Assembly: GCA_002450075.1 (NCBI GenBank)
Contig: DJYJ01000031.1
Coordinates: 1-27,454 of the forward strand
Source: Clostridiales bacterium UBA6981
Lineage (GTDB): Bacteria; Bacillota; Clostridia; Oscillospirales; Oscillospiraceae
DNA length: 27,454 bases
Direction of reading: 5' to 3'
The notes under the pieces are model-generated. The model saw only the letters and a program-made list of their open reading frames with translations. It did not search any database and was not told the DNA's origin. Positions 8,001 to 14,782 of this stretch are shown piece after piece. A program made the translations under genes and the position numbers. Numbering within the stretch: the stretch's first letter is position 1; every line of letters starts with the position of its first letter.

Positions 8001-11000
8001 CTCGCAGGACTCGCCGTTCCATTCAAGCTCATAGAGCGTTCCGTTCTCCTCCGCCCCGACGCTGACCGTTAGCGCCGCGCGGCCGAGCGCGGTGTCGTAT
8101 TCATAGCGGCACAGCTCCGTCCCCATCTCCCAGTGCCGCGGCACCGAGGGCAGCAGCGCCGCCTCTCTCGTCCCGGCGCGCAGCTTTAAGGACAGGCCCC
8201 CGAGCCGCGCGTCCCAGACGCTTGTCTCGTCGCAGCGCTCGCCCAGAGCGCCGCGCTCGTCGAGCGCGGCGGTATAGCTCCCGTTGGAGAGAAGACACAC
8301 GCCCCTCTCCCCCGGTCCGCCGGATCTTCGTTTTTGGCCTGCAGCCACAGAGCGCTGCGCGCTCTCCGTCGTACGCGAGCGCCGCAGGATCTCGCCGCCC
8401 TCGCCCACGCGCTCGCACAAAAGGGGCTGAAAAGCCGCCATGCGCGCGTCGTGCATAAAGCGGCGCACGATGCTGCCGCCGCAGAGCGCGTTCGCCGCGG
8501 CGCAGAGACTCATCGCCGCGTGGTGCGCCATCGTACAGCACACCCGCTCGCCCTCCTCCGAGCGCGTCCTTTGCCCGGTGAGATCGAGCGCCTCGTAAAA
8601 GCCCCAGGGGCCGCGCATGCCCCGCTGCTCGAGCCGGCGCAGATTTTCCGTTGCGCCGTGACCGTCGAGGATGAGCGCCAGAAAGCTGCTGTACGGCGAG
8701 ATGACCGTCTCGGCGTCCATGCCGCGCCGCAGCGCGAGTGCGCCGACGCCGTGTGCCTTGTAGCGATAGCGTCCCGCGGCGTCGAGTGCGAAAAACGCGC
8801 TCTCGGAGATGCCCCAGGGTCTGCCGACGCCCATGCGCCGCTTTTGGGCATAGAGACAAAAGCGGCTGCTTTCATACAGCATCCCGCCCTTTTCCAGCGG
8901 CAGGAAGAGCGCCGGCATGAGATATTCAAACATCGTCCCGCTCCAGCTCGCAAGGCCGCTGTATCCGTCCAGCCGCAGGCAGGCGCGGCCTAAGGCGCGC
9001 CAGTGGCGGCGCGGCGCCTCTGCGCGTGCGACGCAGAGATAGCTCGTGAGCATCGCCTCGCTCGCCATCAGATCGTACCATCCGCCGGCCTTCCGGGCGC
9101 GCAGCGTGTCATAACAGATCGCGAAGAGCGCGCGCTTTTCGTCATAGAGGAAGGAGAAATCCATGTCCTCGGCAAGTACACGAAGACGCGCGGCAAGCGT
9201 CTTCTCCCCCTTCTCCTCCGCAAACGCGGCGGCGGTCAGCAGCGCGGCGCAGAGATTGCCGCTGTCCACCGTGGAGATAAAGGGCGGCTGCAGCACCGCG
9301 AGGGTGCGGGTATCGTACCAGTTGTAAAAGTGTCCGCGATAGCGCTCCATCTGCTCGGCCGTGTCGGTCAGCCGGCCGATAAAGGCCGCGGCCTCGTCCG
9401 CGCCGATCAGTCCAAGATCGCAGGCGGCGACGGCCGCCGTCATGGCTAAACCGAGATTCGTCGGCGAGACGCTGTGCGCCGCACCGCGCGGAGGCTGGGT
9501 CTGGACGTTGTCGGGCGGGAGAAAATGCTCCTTTACCGTGCAGTTTTCGGAAAAATAGCGCCAGGTATCCGCCGCTGCGGCGCGGAGATAGCGCTCATCC
9601 GCAGCGGGAAGCGTCTTCTCCCGGGCGGCCGGGAGCGAGAGCGCCCATGCTGCGAGCGGCGAGAGCAGCCACATCAGCCCCGCCGCGCGGCCGATCACCG
9701 TTGTTGAAAAGCACATTGCACCGAGCCCGACGGGCAGCGCGGCCGCCATCGTGCGCGCATAGCCGCCGAGCGAGCCGTCTCTTGCGGCGCTCTCGGCCGC
9801 CGTCTCCCATTGCAAGAGACGCCGATGGGTCACACCCATGCGCCACAGCGCCGTAAGCGCGGCGGAGGCGCAGACCCACGCCTCCCACGGCAGGAGCCAC
9901 AGCCGCATGAAGTTCGCCACGATCCCGCCCCCGAAGCCTGCCAGGAGGCGCGTCCATCGGCGCGTACGGCGGCGGAGACGGCGCAGCTCGCCGCCGAGTG
10001 AGAGCAGCAGATCCGACAGCAGACACAGCGCGGCCGCAGCGGCAGCGGCGCCGGCGCGCGCCGGGAAAAAGAAGCCCGCAAGCAGCGCGATGAGCGTGGC
10101 GGGCGGCACGGCGCTGCGCCTGAGCTTGGAGAGGAAGCGGGCGCGCTCGATTGGCGGCAGCTCGCGCGCAAAGGCAAAGCGCAGGTTCTGCCAGTCGCCG
10201 CGCGTCCAGCGGTGCAGACGGCGAAAATACGCCTCCGGCGCGGCGGGAAAGGCGTCGTAAAACTCCTCGTCTTCCAGTACGGCGCCGCGCAGGTACGCCC
10301 CCTCCGGGGCGTCGTGCGACAACATCCCTTTGCCGTCAAAGCGTGCCGCCGTGCAGGTGAGGAGCGCCGCGGCGTCAAGGAGCCCTTTGCCGGTAAAGCC
10401 GCCGCGGTCAAAGGCATCCATGTAAAGCTCGCCGCTGAGCGCGCCGTACGGGTCGCTGCCGGAAGCGCCGGCAAAGATGATCGAAAAGTCCGTCCGCTGG
10501 GCGCTTTGCGGCGTTACGCCGATGCGGGGCTGGAGGATGGCATGGCCGGACGTCACGACGCCTCTTTCCCGGTCGATCACCGTGCGGCAGAGAGGATGGA
10601 TCGCCGCGCCGATCAGCTCGCGCACCGAGCCGGGATAGACGACCGTGTCCGCGTCGAGCGTCAGGATAAAGTGCGTTTGTGTAAGAGCGCTTTTATCACC
10701 GTGCACGCTCAGCTCGCTCTCGCTGCCGCCCAGAAGCGCGGCAAGCGCGCAGAGCGCGCCGCGCTTGCGCTCGCGGCCGGTCCAGCTCCCGCCGTCAAAG
10801 CGGCGCGGACGGGTAAAGAGAAAGAAGCCGCCGTCGTGCTTTTCGTTGAGCGTGTCGATCGCCTTCTCCGCCGCGGCCAGGATCTTCCCGTCGTCCGGGT
10901 GTGTCTGCTCGGCGGCTGCGGGCAGGTCGGAAAGCAGCCCAAAGCAGAGCGCGCCGCGCTCTCGCTCCCCGCCGCAGGCATAATATAGCCGCTCGAGCTT

Positions 11001-12098
11001 TCGCGCCGCTTCTTCCGCGTCCTCTTCCCGGGAAAGGAGGGCAGAGATCACGCACACGGTCTTTCCCTCGGGCGGGATGCCGCGGGAGAGATCCATGCGC
11101 GGCATGCGCCGGGGGCGGATCAGGCGCGAGAGGATAAAGTCCGTGAGACTCGTCACCGTCTCGCTGATCGGCAAAAGCAGCAGCAGCGCGCAGACTGCAC
11201 CGAGCCGGTAGAGCGCGAGCAGCACCAGCGCGGCCGTGAGCGCCGTCTTTCCGGCGACATACGCCTCGCCCTTCCGTTCAGCGTTTTCCGGAAAGAGGAA
11301 AAAGCCGACGTGTCTCCCCTCGCTCTTGGCGCGCTCGATCAGTGCGCGGGCCAGGCTCTGTTCGTCCGTTTCCTGCGCCGCGGCCATGCGCGCAAGCTGC
11401 CTGAGATAGCTTTTCTTCGACAGCGTGTCCATGCGCGGATATTCGCCCGTGGGGTCAAGCTCAAAAATCAGCCCGGGAACGTTGACGCGGGCGGTGAGCG
11501 TGTCGAGATCCATCAGCGGAACGGCGCGCAGCGCGGCAAAGAGCGCCGAGAGAAGCTGCGCGTGCCCCGGCTCCGGGCTGTTTTCGCTCTGTCCGGCGCG
11601 GCGCATCGACCGCATGACCTCCGCGATTGCAGAGATGATCGCACAGCGCAGCATTGCGCCGAGCGACTCAAGCTCGTTCTGGCGCAGGACGCACACGGTC
11701 TGAAAGCCGTCGAGGAAGGCAAGCAGCCTCTCCTCCGTCAGCTTTCCCCCGCCGGAACGGAGCAGCGCGCGGCAGAGTGCGAAGGGAAGGCTGTCCCCGC
11801 CGCTGCTGCGCAGCGCAGGGCAGTCCTTGAGCAGTTCAAGGGCGGCTTTGCTCTCGCGCTCGATCAGATACATGTTGTCCGCCAGCCATTCCTCCGCGCC
11901 GGAGAGCGTCTCGCCCGCCTCGGTTTTTTCCCGCAGCACCGACAGGAAACGCCGCAGCTCGCCCCGCTCGCGCCGCAGCCGCGCGATCTCTGTGCGCACA
12001 GGGCTCTGTCCGTCGAGAGCGAGCAGCTTGGCCGTAGAGGCCGCATAGGAGACGAGCTGCGCACCCTCCAGTTTCAATCCGGATGATACAATGTCCAT
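5100..12098 (-). CDS. Cyclic beta-1,2-glucan synthase-like protein (GT84 / cyclisation domain / GH94)
   Basis: A 2332-residue membrane protein with the full domain order of cyclic beta-1,2-glucan synthases (Cgs/NdvB/ChvB). Residues 1-280 are a helical N-terminus, followed by membrane segments near 285-325. The GT84 transferase spans about 330-650, with the metal motif D482-A-D484 and the R/QxxRW motif RLHRW at 627-631 (LSHDAPEG and HRWTRGDWQ are visible). Further membrane helices run to about 815. A glucoamylase-like/cyclisation region (GH189-type, about 835-1230) carries NWYDTRTLA, STVDSGNL and MAHHAAMSL. Two GH94-type beta-sandwich regions follow. The GH94 catalytic barrel (about 1885-2250) has GFRDQMQD, MHWWHP, D2064-W-N-D, ENGGQYTHAA and the phosphate-site run HAGEAGWTWYTGSAGW. 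UDP-glucose polymerisation, chain-length control and ring closure are the known family activities. It is shorter than proteobacterial members (about 2800). AGAGGAAA precedes the ATG. Confidence 0.9.
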   Translation of the reverse strand: MDIVSSGLKLEGAQLVSYAASTAKLLALDGQSPVRTEIARLRRERGELRRFLSVLREKTEAGETLSGAEEWLADNMYLIERESKAALELLKDCPALRSSGGDSLPFALCRALLRSGGGKLTEERLLAFLDGFQTVCVLRQNELESLGAMLRCAIISAIAEVMRSMRRAGQSENSPEPGHAQLLSALFAALRAVPLMDLDTLTARVNVPGLIFELDPTGEYPRMDTLSKKSYLRQLARMAAAQETDEQSLARALIERAKSEGRHVGFFLFPENAERKGEAYVAGKTALTAALVLLALYRLGAVCALLLLLPISETVTSLTDFILSRLIRPRRMPRMDLSRGIPPEGKTVCVISALLSREEDAEEAARKLERLYYACGGERERGALCFGLLSDLPAAAEQTHPDDGKILAAAEKAIDTLNEKHDGGFFLFTRPRRFDGGSWTGRERKRGALCALAALLGGSESELSVHGDKSALTQTHFILTLDADTVVYPGSVRELIGAAIHPLCRTVIDRERGVVTSGHAILQPRIGVTPQSAQRTDFSIIFAGASGSDPYGALSGELYMDAFDRGGFTGKGLLDAAALLTCTAARFDGKGMLSHDAPEGAYLRGAVLEDEEFYDAFPAAPEAYFRRLHRWTRGDWQNLRFAFARELPPIERARFLSKLRRSAVPPATLIALLAGFFFPARAGAAAAAAALCLLSDLLLSLGGELRRLRRRTRRWTRLLAGFGGGIVANFMRLWLLPWEAWVCASAALTALWRMGVTHRRLLQWETAAESAARDGSLGGYARTMAAALPVGLGAMCFSTTVIGRAAGLMWLLSPLAAWALSLPAAREKTLPAADERYLRAAAADTWRYFSENCTVKEHFLPPDNVQTQPPRGAAHSVSPTNLGLAMTAAVAACDLGLIGADEAAAFIGRLTDTAEQMERYRGHFYNWYDTRTLAVLQPPFISTVDSGNLCAALLTAAAFAEEKGEKTLAARLRVLAEDMDFSFLYDEKRALFAICYDTLRARKAGGWYDLMASEAMLTSYLCVARAEAPRRHWRALGRACLRLDGYSGLASWSGTMFEYLMPALFLPLEKGGMLYESSRFCLYAQKRRMGVGRPWGISESAFFALDAAGRYRYKAHGVGALALRRGMDAETVISPYSSFLALILDGHGATENLRRLEQRGMRGPWGFYEALDLTGQRTRSEEGERVCCTMAHHAAMSLCAAANALCGGSIVRRFMHDARMAAFQPLLCERVGEGGEILRRSRTTESAQRSVAAGQKRRSGGPGERGVCLLSNGSYTAALDERGALGERCDETSVWDARLGGLSLKLRAGTREAALLPSVPRHWEMGTELCRYEYDTALGRAALTVSVGAEENGTLYELEWNGESCEAELSFTPLLCPLREAMDHPAFARLGIRAEVSEDMLLLHRIAPVSADDLTLAVACGGRAVYSAEREGSSPVLLRPQVTVRAELDGERFGVRFALCLAADADEAVRGAKRLLTSGTEGRGSFVGGAASLLGMRDEEIAGAMALYGAIRAFRPRESAERRKLWQYGVSGDEPLLLCRGGAREEESVLLRFCLLRSLGVRAELVITTDETGEYPARTHERVTAVLGRVGLEALLGARFGVHLVPLEAEEIFVSRAAFVAGREAVVREPMPAPAFAERSGVLDIPRRFDGKGGFSFLLPGALPRRPWQNILSAAGFGWIVSECGSGFLWQRNAREGRVDPPPLYPESTKSSEMLWLETPRGRVSLFAAEDGIPCRVYYSGVFARWEKEIDGRKITLTGFLDPGSGARVLLLDGARELTVCWRMETVIGSMDGAAVRCGFSGGVFSAENPESFVPGMRFHAAVSAPARCRCDWAEPGMLLAFQAQGGDVLVCGVCGAGQLRALTERPNALAAMRAAEERFARRMGRFSLRCSDERLENYMNYWCLDQIYARLEARCSLYQGGGAVGFRDQMQDAVNLLVIESAAARERILDACRHQYGEGDVMHWWHPGGAADRGVRTRCSDDLLWLCWALGEYTAATGDLALCGERVSFLTSPPLGEKEHDRYETAGSGGESAAVIDHALRALRCCVSRGNGPHGLPLMGAGDWNDSLSDCGGESVWLAFFLCDCARKMEMLLRRLKRGTDADECGALAKRMLDAAEGCFNGRWYERAYPAHGEWSRNGGRIDSIVQSWAVFCGAKHAREALDHALCRLVDEKAGIVRLLDPPFTAAEERLGYIVAYGEGCRENGGQYTHAAVWLARACFLAGRPDAGREILVMLLPQGRGALYGGEPYVLPADVCGAPGHAGEAGWTWYTGSAGWYFRTVTENLLGIRRKDGTLSYQPCACALFSVSEVTVNGERLEEKGKKGLPNLPEE

Positions 12099-12146
12099 AG
12101 ATTTCCTCTTGCTACAAAATTCTGGATACTGTATTTTTCCCGCGCC

Positions 12147-12170
12147 CGCCCCGCTTATGCGCGCGGGGCG
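12147..12170. repeat. GC-rich inverted repeat between the glucan synthase and ylxM genes
   Basis: An 8-bp perfect stem, CGCCCCGC with GCGGGGCG, has an 8-base loop and sits between the two divergent genes, 23 bases before the ylxM -35 box. It has no U-tract on either strand and so does not look like a terminator. An operator or a leader hairpin of the large gene is possible. Confidence 0.4.
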
Positions 12171-12193
12171 AAAAAGCTGCCAAGAAAAAATAC

Positions 12194-12222
12194 TTGACAG
12201 CGGGCGGATTCTCTGGTATATT
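12194..12222 (+). promoter_or_regulatory. SigA-type promoter of the ylxM-ffh-rpsP-khpA cluster
   Basis: Consensus -35 TTGACA (12194-12199), a 17-base spacer and -10 TATATT (12217-12222) preceded by TGG, an extended -10. Transcription should start near 12229, giving a leader of about 30 bases before ylxM. This is one of the two clearest promoters in the window and fits constitutive housekeeping expression. Confidence 0.88.
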
Positions 12223-12259
12223 CTGCAAAGGTATTCTGCTTGACAGGAGGTGCGGCAAC

Positions 12260-12619
12260 ATGGCTGATGACAGAGTGATGCAAAGCCTGCTGCTGGATTT
12301 CTACGGTCAGCTCCTGACGGACAAGCAGCGTGAGACCTGTGAGCTGTATTTCAACGAGGATCTTTCCCTCGCCGAGATCGCCGAGCAGTGCGGCATCTCC
12401 CGCCAGGGCGTTTGGGACAACGTCCGCCGCGCGGTCGCTGCGCTCGAGGAGATCGAGGAGAAAACCGGTCTTGTCCGCCGCTTTTCCGAAACGCAGCGCT
12501 CGCTCGAACGTCTGCGCGACAAGGCGGAAGGGCTGCTTTCCCTCCCGCTGGACGAAAAGGCGCACACCGCCGCGTGCGAGCTGTCGGACGGGCTGAAGGC
12601 CCTGCTTGAGAGAGGATAA
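12260..12619 (+). CDS. ylxM: YlxM/p13-type DNA-binding protein, SRP-associated
   Basis: A 119-residue protein with a sigma-70 region 4-like helix-turn-helix: LSLAEIAEQCGISRQGVWDNVRRA at about residues 35-58, preceded by LTDKQRETCELYF. This is the UPF0122/YlxM family that almost always sits directly upstream of ffh in Firmicutes; it is considered SRP-linked, while its DNA target is not established. AGGAGGTG precedes the ATG at 12260. The reading from 12194 uses the promoter's TTG and is not a real start. The stop is 3 bases before ffh, so the genes are co-transcribed and probably translationally coupled. The C-terminal third is a charged helical region. Confidence 0.92.
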   Translation: MADDRVMQSLLLDFYGQLLTDKQRETCELYFNEDLSLAEIAEQCGISRQGVWDNVRRAVAALEEIEEKTGLVRRFSETQRSLERLRDKAEGLLSLPLDEKAHTAACELSDGLKALLERG

Positions 12620-12622
12620 ACC

Positions 12623-13993
12623 ATGGCATTTGAAAGCTTATCGGAAAAACTGAATGCAGCGTTCAAGCGCCTGCGCGGCAAAGGCCGCCTGACCACCGCC
12701 GACGTGAAGGAAGCGATGCGCGAGGTGCGCATGGCCCTTCTGGAGGCGGACGTCAGCTATAAGGTCGTCAAGGACTTTACCAAGACCGTGACCGAGCGCG
12801 CCAGCGGCGCCGATGTGCTCGAATCCCTCTCCCCCGCGCAGATGGTCATCAAGATCGTCAATGAAGAGCTTTGCACGCTCATGGGCGGGGCCAACCAGAA
12901 GATCAACATCTCCTCGAAATCGCCGAGCGTCGTGATGCTCGTCGGCCTGCAGGGCGCGGGCAAAACGACCAACGGCGCCAAGCTCGCCGCCTATATGCGC
13001 AAGCAGGGAAAGCGTCCGCTGCTGGTCGCCTGCGACATCTACCGTCCGGCTGCCATCCGACAGCTTGAGACCGTCGGCGCGCAGCTGGATCTGCCCGTGT
13101 TCCAGATGGGCCAGACGAACCCCGTGGACATCGCAAAGGCCGCCATCGAGCATGCCAGGCGCCACGGAAACGATCTGGTGTTCCTCGACACGGCGGGCCG
13201 TCTGCACATCGACGAGCAGCTGATGGACGAGCTGAAAAACATCCGCGACGTGGTCGAGCCGGCCGAGATCCTGCTTGTCGTCGACGCGATGACCGGCCAG
13301 GACGCCGTCAACGCCGCGACCGCCTTTGACGAGGCGCTGGGCGTGACGGGCGTGATGCTCACCAAGCTTGACGGAGACGCGAGAGGCGGCGCCGCGCTGT
13401 CGATCCGCGCCGCAACGGGCAAGCCGATCAAGTTCATCGGCGTGGGCGAAAAGCTCGACATGATCGAGCCCTTCCACCCCGACCGCATGGCCTCCCGTAT
13501 CCTCGGCATGGGCGACGTGCTGACGCTGATCGAAAAGGCCGAGCAGAGCTACGACGAGAAAAAAGCGCTGGAGGCGGCCGAGCGGCTGCGTGCCAACCGC
13601 TTTACGCTGACCGACTATCTCGACCAGATGGGCCAGCTGAAAAACATGGGCGACCTCGAGAGCATCGCCTCGATGATCCCCGGGATGAATTCCGGCGCGC
13701 TGAAGAACGCCAAGATCGACGACAAGCTCATGGCGCGTCAGGAGGCGATCATCCTCTCGATGACCCCGGCCGAGCGGGAAAACCCCTCGCTGCTCAACTC
13801 CAGCCGCAAAAAGCGTATCGCGGCGGGCTCGGGCGTGCAGGTCGTGGACGTCAACCGCCTGCTCAAGCAGTTCGAAGCCATGCAGCAGATGATGAAGCAG
13901 CTGTCGGGCAAGAACATGAAGAAGATGCAGAAAAAGCTCGGCAGGATGGGCGGCATGGGCGGCCTCGGCGGTCTCGGCGGCTTCGGTTTTTAA
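12623..13993 (+). CDS. ffh: Signal recognition particle GTPase Ffh (SRP54)
   Basis: A 456-residue SRP54 homologue that binds signal sequences and SRP RNA and delivers ribosomes to FtsY at the membrane. The N domain covers about residues 1-95. The G domain has the P-loop GLQGAGKTT (108-116), DTAGR (189-193), TKLDGDARGG (247-256) and GVGE. The M domain contains the RNA-binding helix motif SRKKRIAAGSG followed by VNRLLKQFEAMQQMMKQ. The C-terminus is a Gly/Met run (MGGMGGLGGLGG), common in Firmicutes Ffh. GAGAGG lies upstream of the ATG, inside the end of ylxM. Length and motifs are those of an intact, typical protein. Confidence 0.98.
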   Translation: MAFESLSEKLNAAFKRLRGKGRLTTADVKEAMREVRMALLEADVSYKVVKDFTKTVTERASGADVLESLSPAQMVIKIVNEELCTLMGGANQKINISSKSPSVVMLVGLQGAGKTTNGAKLAAYMRKQGKRPLLVACDIYRPAAIRQLETVGAQLDLPVFQMGQTNPVDIAKAAIEHARRHGNDLVFLDTAGRLHIDEQLMDELKNIRDVVEPAEILLVVDAMTGQDAVNAATAFDEALGVTGVMLTKLDGDARGGAALSIRAATGKPIKFIGVGEKLDMIEPFHPDRMASRILGMGDVLTLIEKAEQSYDEKKALEAAERLRANRFTLTDYLDQMGQLKNMGDLESIASMIPGMNSGALKNAKIDDKLMARQEAIILSMTPAERENPSLLNSSRKKRIAAGSGVQVVDVNRLLKQFEAMQQMMKQLSGKNMKKMQKKLGRMGGMGGLGGLGGFGF

Positions 13994-14070
13994 GTTTTGG
14001 TTACGGCACTTGGAAAAGGTGTTTGTAATATAGTTTGCAATCGCAGAAAAATGTATGGAGGTGAAGATAC

Positions 14071-14307
14071 ATGGTCAAAATCAGACTTCGCAGAATGGGC
14101 GCCAAGAAGGCTCCTTACTATCGTGTTGTCGTCGCCGATTCCCGCTCTCCGCGTGACGGCCGCTTCATCGAGGAACTGGGTACCTACGATCCGATGGCGG
14201 AAGGCAATAAGCTCAATCTCGACGTTGAGCGCGTGAAGTACTGGGTTTCCCAGGGCGCTCAGCCCACCGATACCGTTCGCGGTCTCCTGAAGAAGATCGA
14301 AGCGTAA
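14071..14307 (+). CDS. rpsP: 30S ribosomal protein S16
   Basis: A 78-residue protein starting MVKIRLRRMGAKKAPYYRVVVADSR and containing GRFIEELGTYDP, the S16 signature. It is full length for a bacterial S16, a primary assembly protein of the small subunit. GGAGGTGA precedes the ATG. It lies 77 bases after ffh; the gap has only a weak promoter-like TGTAAT, so transcription from the ylxM promoter is the simplest reading. The gene is in its usual place between ffh and khpA. Confidence 0.98.
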   Translation: MVKIRLRRMGAKKAPYYRVVVADSRSPRDGRFIEELGTYDPMAEGNKLNLDVERVKYWVSQGAQPTDTVRGLLKKIEA

Positions 14308-14324
14308 TTGAGGAGCGATCAACT

Positions 14325-14555
14325 GTGAAAGAACTTCTGACCTATCTTGTACAGAGCCTGGTCGATCATCCCGACGAGGTTTCTGTGACCGAGCGCAAAG
14401 TCGACGGCGAGACGATCTTTGAGGTCCGCGTTGCCGACGGCGACATGGGCAAGGTCATCGGCCGTCAGGGCCGGATCGTCAAGCAGATCCGCATCCTGAT
14501 GCGCGCAGTCGCCCAGAGAAAGGGCAAAAAGGTCTCTGTGGAGATCATGGACTGA
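14325..14555 (+). CDS. khpA: KH-domain RNA-binding protein KhpA
   Basis: A 76-residue single KH-domain protein (YlqC/KhpA family) with the RNA-contacting loop GRQG at about residues 46-49 in GKVIGRQGRIVKQIR. Family members act with KhpB as global RNA-binding proteins linked to cell division and cell-envelope control. A GTG start at 14325 is used, with GAGG about 9 bases upstream, only 17 bases after rpsP. It is the last gene of this cluster; a strong terminator begins 13 bases after its stop, so rimM, trmD and rplS, which often follow, are not here. Confidence 0.95.
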   Translation: MKELLTYLVQSLVDHPDEVSVTERKVDGETIFEVRVADGDMGKVIGRQGRIVKQIRILMRAVAQRKGKKVSVEIMD

Positions 14556-14568
14556 TCCTTTGGGCAAG

Positions 14569-14609
14569 AAAAGAGGCAGTGAAAACCGGTGGTTTTCACT
14601 GCCTCTTTT
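14569..14609 (+). terminator. Rho-independent terminator after khpA
   Basis: A 19-bp perfect stem (14569-14587 with 14591-14609, loop GGT) contains AAGAGGCAGTGAAAACC and ends in TTTT. It also has an A-tract on its left, so it could act on minus-strand transcripts. It is the boundary between the translation cluster and the heptad repeat. Confidence 0.92.
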
Positions 14610-14612
14610 AAG

Positions 14613-14752
14613 CTAAAAGCTAAAAACTAGAAGCTAAAAACTAGAAACTAAAAACTAAAAACTAGAAACTAAAAACTAAAAACTAGAAACTAAAAACTAG
14701 AAACTAAAAACTAGAAACTAAAAACTAGAAACTAAAAACTAGAAACTAAAAA
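14613..14752. repeat. 20-unit, 7-bp tandem repeat (CTAAAAA / CTAGAAA)
   Basis: Exactly 20 uninterrupted heptads in register: 12 of the CTAAAA(A/G) type and 8 of the CTAGAA(A/G) type, mostly alternating as a 14-bp unit CTAAAAACTAGAAA. The array is AT-rich in a GC-rich neighbourhood and holds eight CTAG tetramers. It lies between two hairpin terminators in the convergent gap between khpA and the beta-helix lipoprotein gene. Because 7 is not a multiple of 3, plus-strand stop codons (TAA, TAG) fall in all three frames. The minus-strand transcript would be a series of U-tracts. It is non-coding and of unknown role. Confidence 0.97.
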
Positions 14753-14782
14753 GGAAGGGAAGCAAAGCTTCCCTTCCTTTTT
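14748..14782. terminator. Bidirectional rho-independent terminator overlapping a stop codon
   Basis: A 16-bp perfect stem, AAAAGGAAGGGAAGC plus its complement (14748-14763 with 14767-14782), has an AAA loop. On the minus strand it begins inside the stop codon of the lipoprotein gene and is followed by TTTTTAG. On the plus strand it ends in TTTTTT. Its left edge merges into the last heptad of the repeat. Confidence 0.88.

Noticed and set aside
9595..10474. Alternative reading frames inside the 7-kb gene on both strands
   Set aside because: All are Arg/Ala/Ser-rich artefacts of GC-rich DNA; the 2332-residue frame carries continuous family motifs from end to end.
12147..12170. Terminator between the glucan synthase and ylxM genes
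   Set aside because: The hairpin has no U-tract on either strand, and the two genes diverge, so no transcript needs ending there.
12194..12259. Upstream extension of YlxM from the TTG at 12194
   Set aside because: This TTG is the -35 box of the promoter; AGGAGGTG and family length support the ATG at 12260.
14613..14752. Possible CRISPR array
   Set aside because: Units are 7 bp with no unique spacers and no cas genes nearby; it is a simple tandem repeat.
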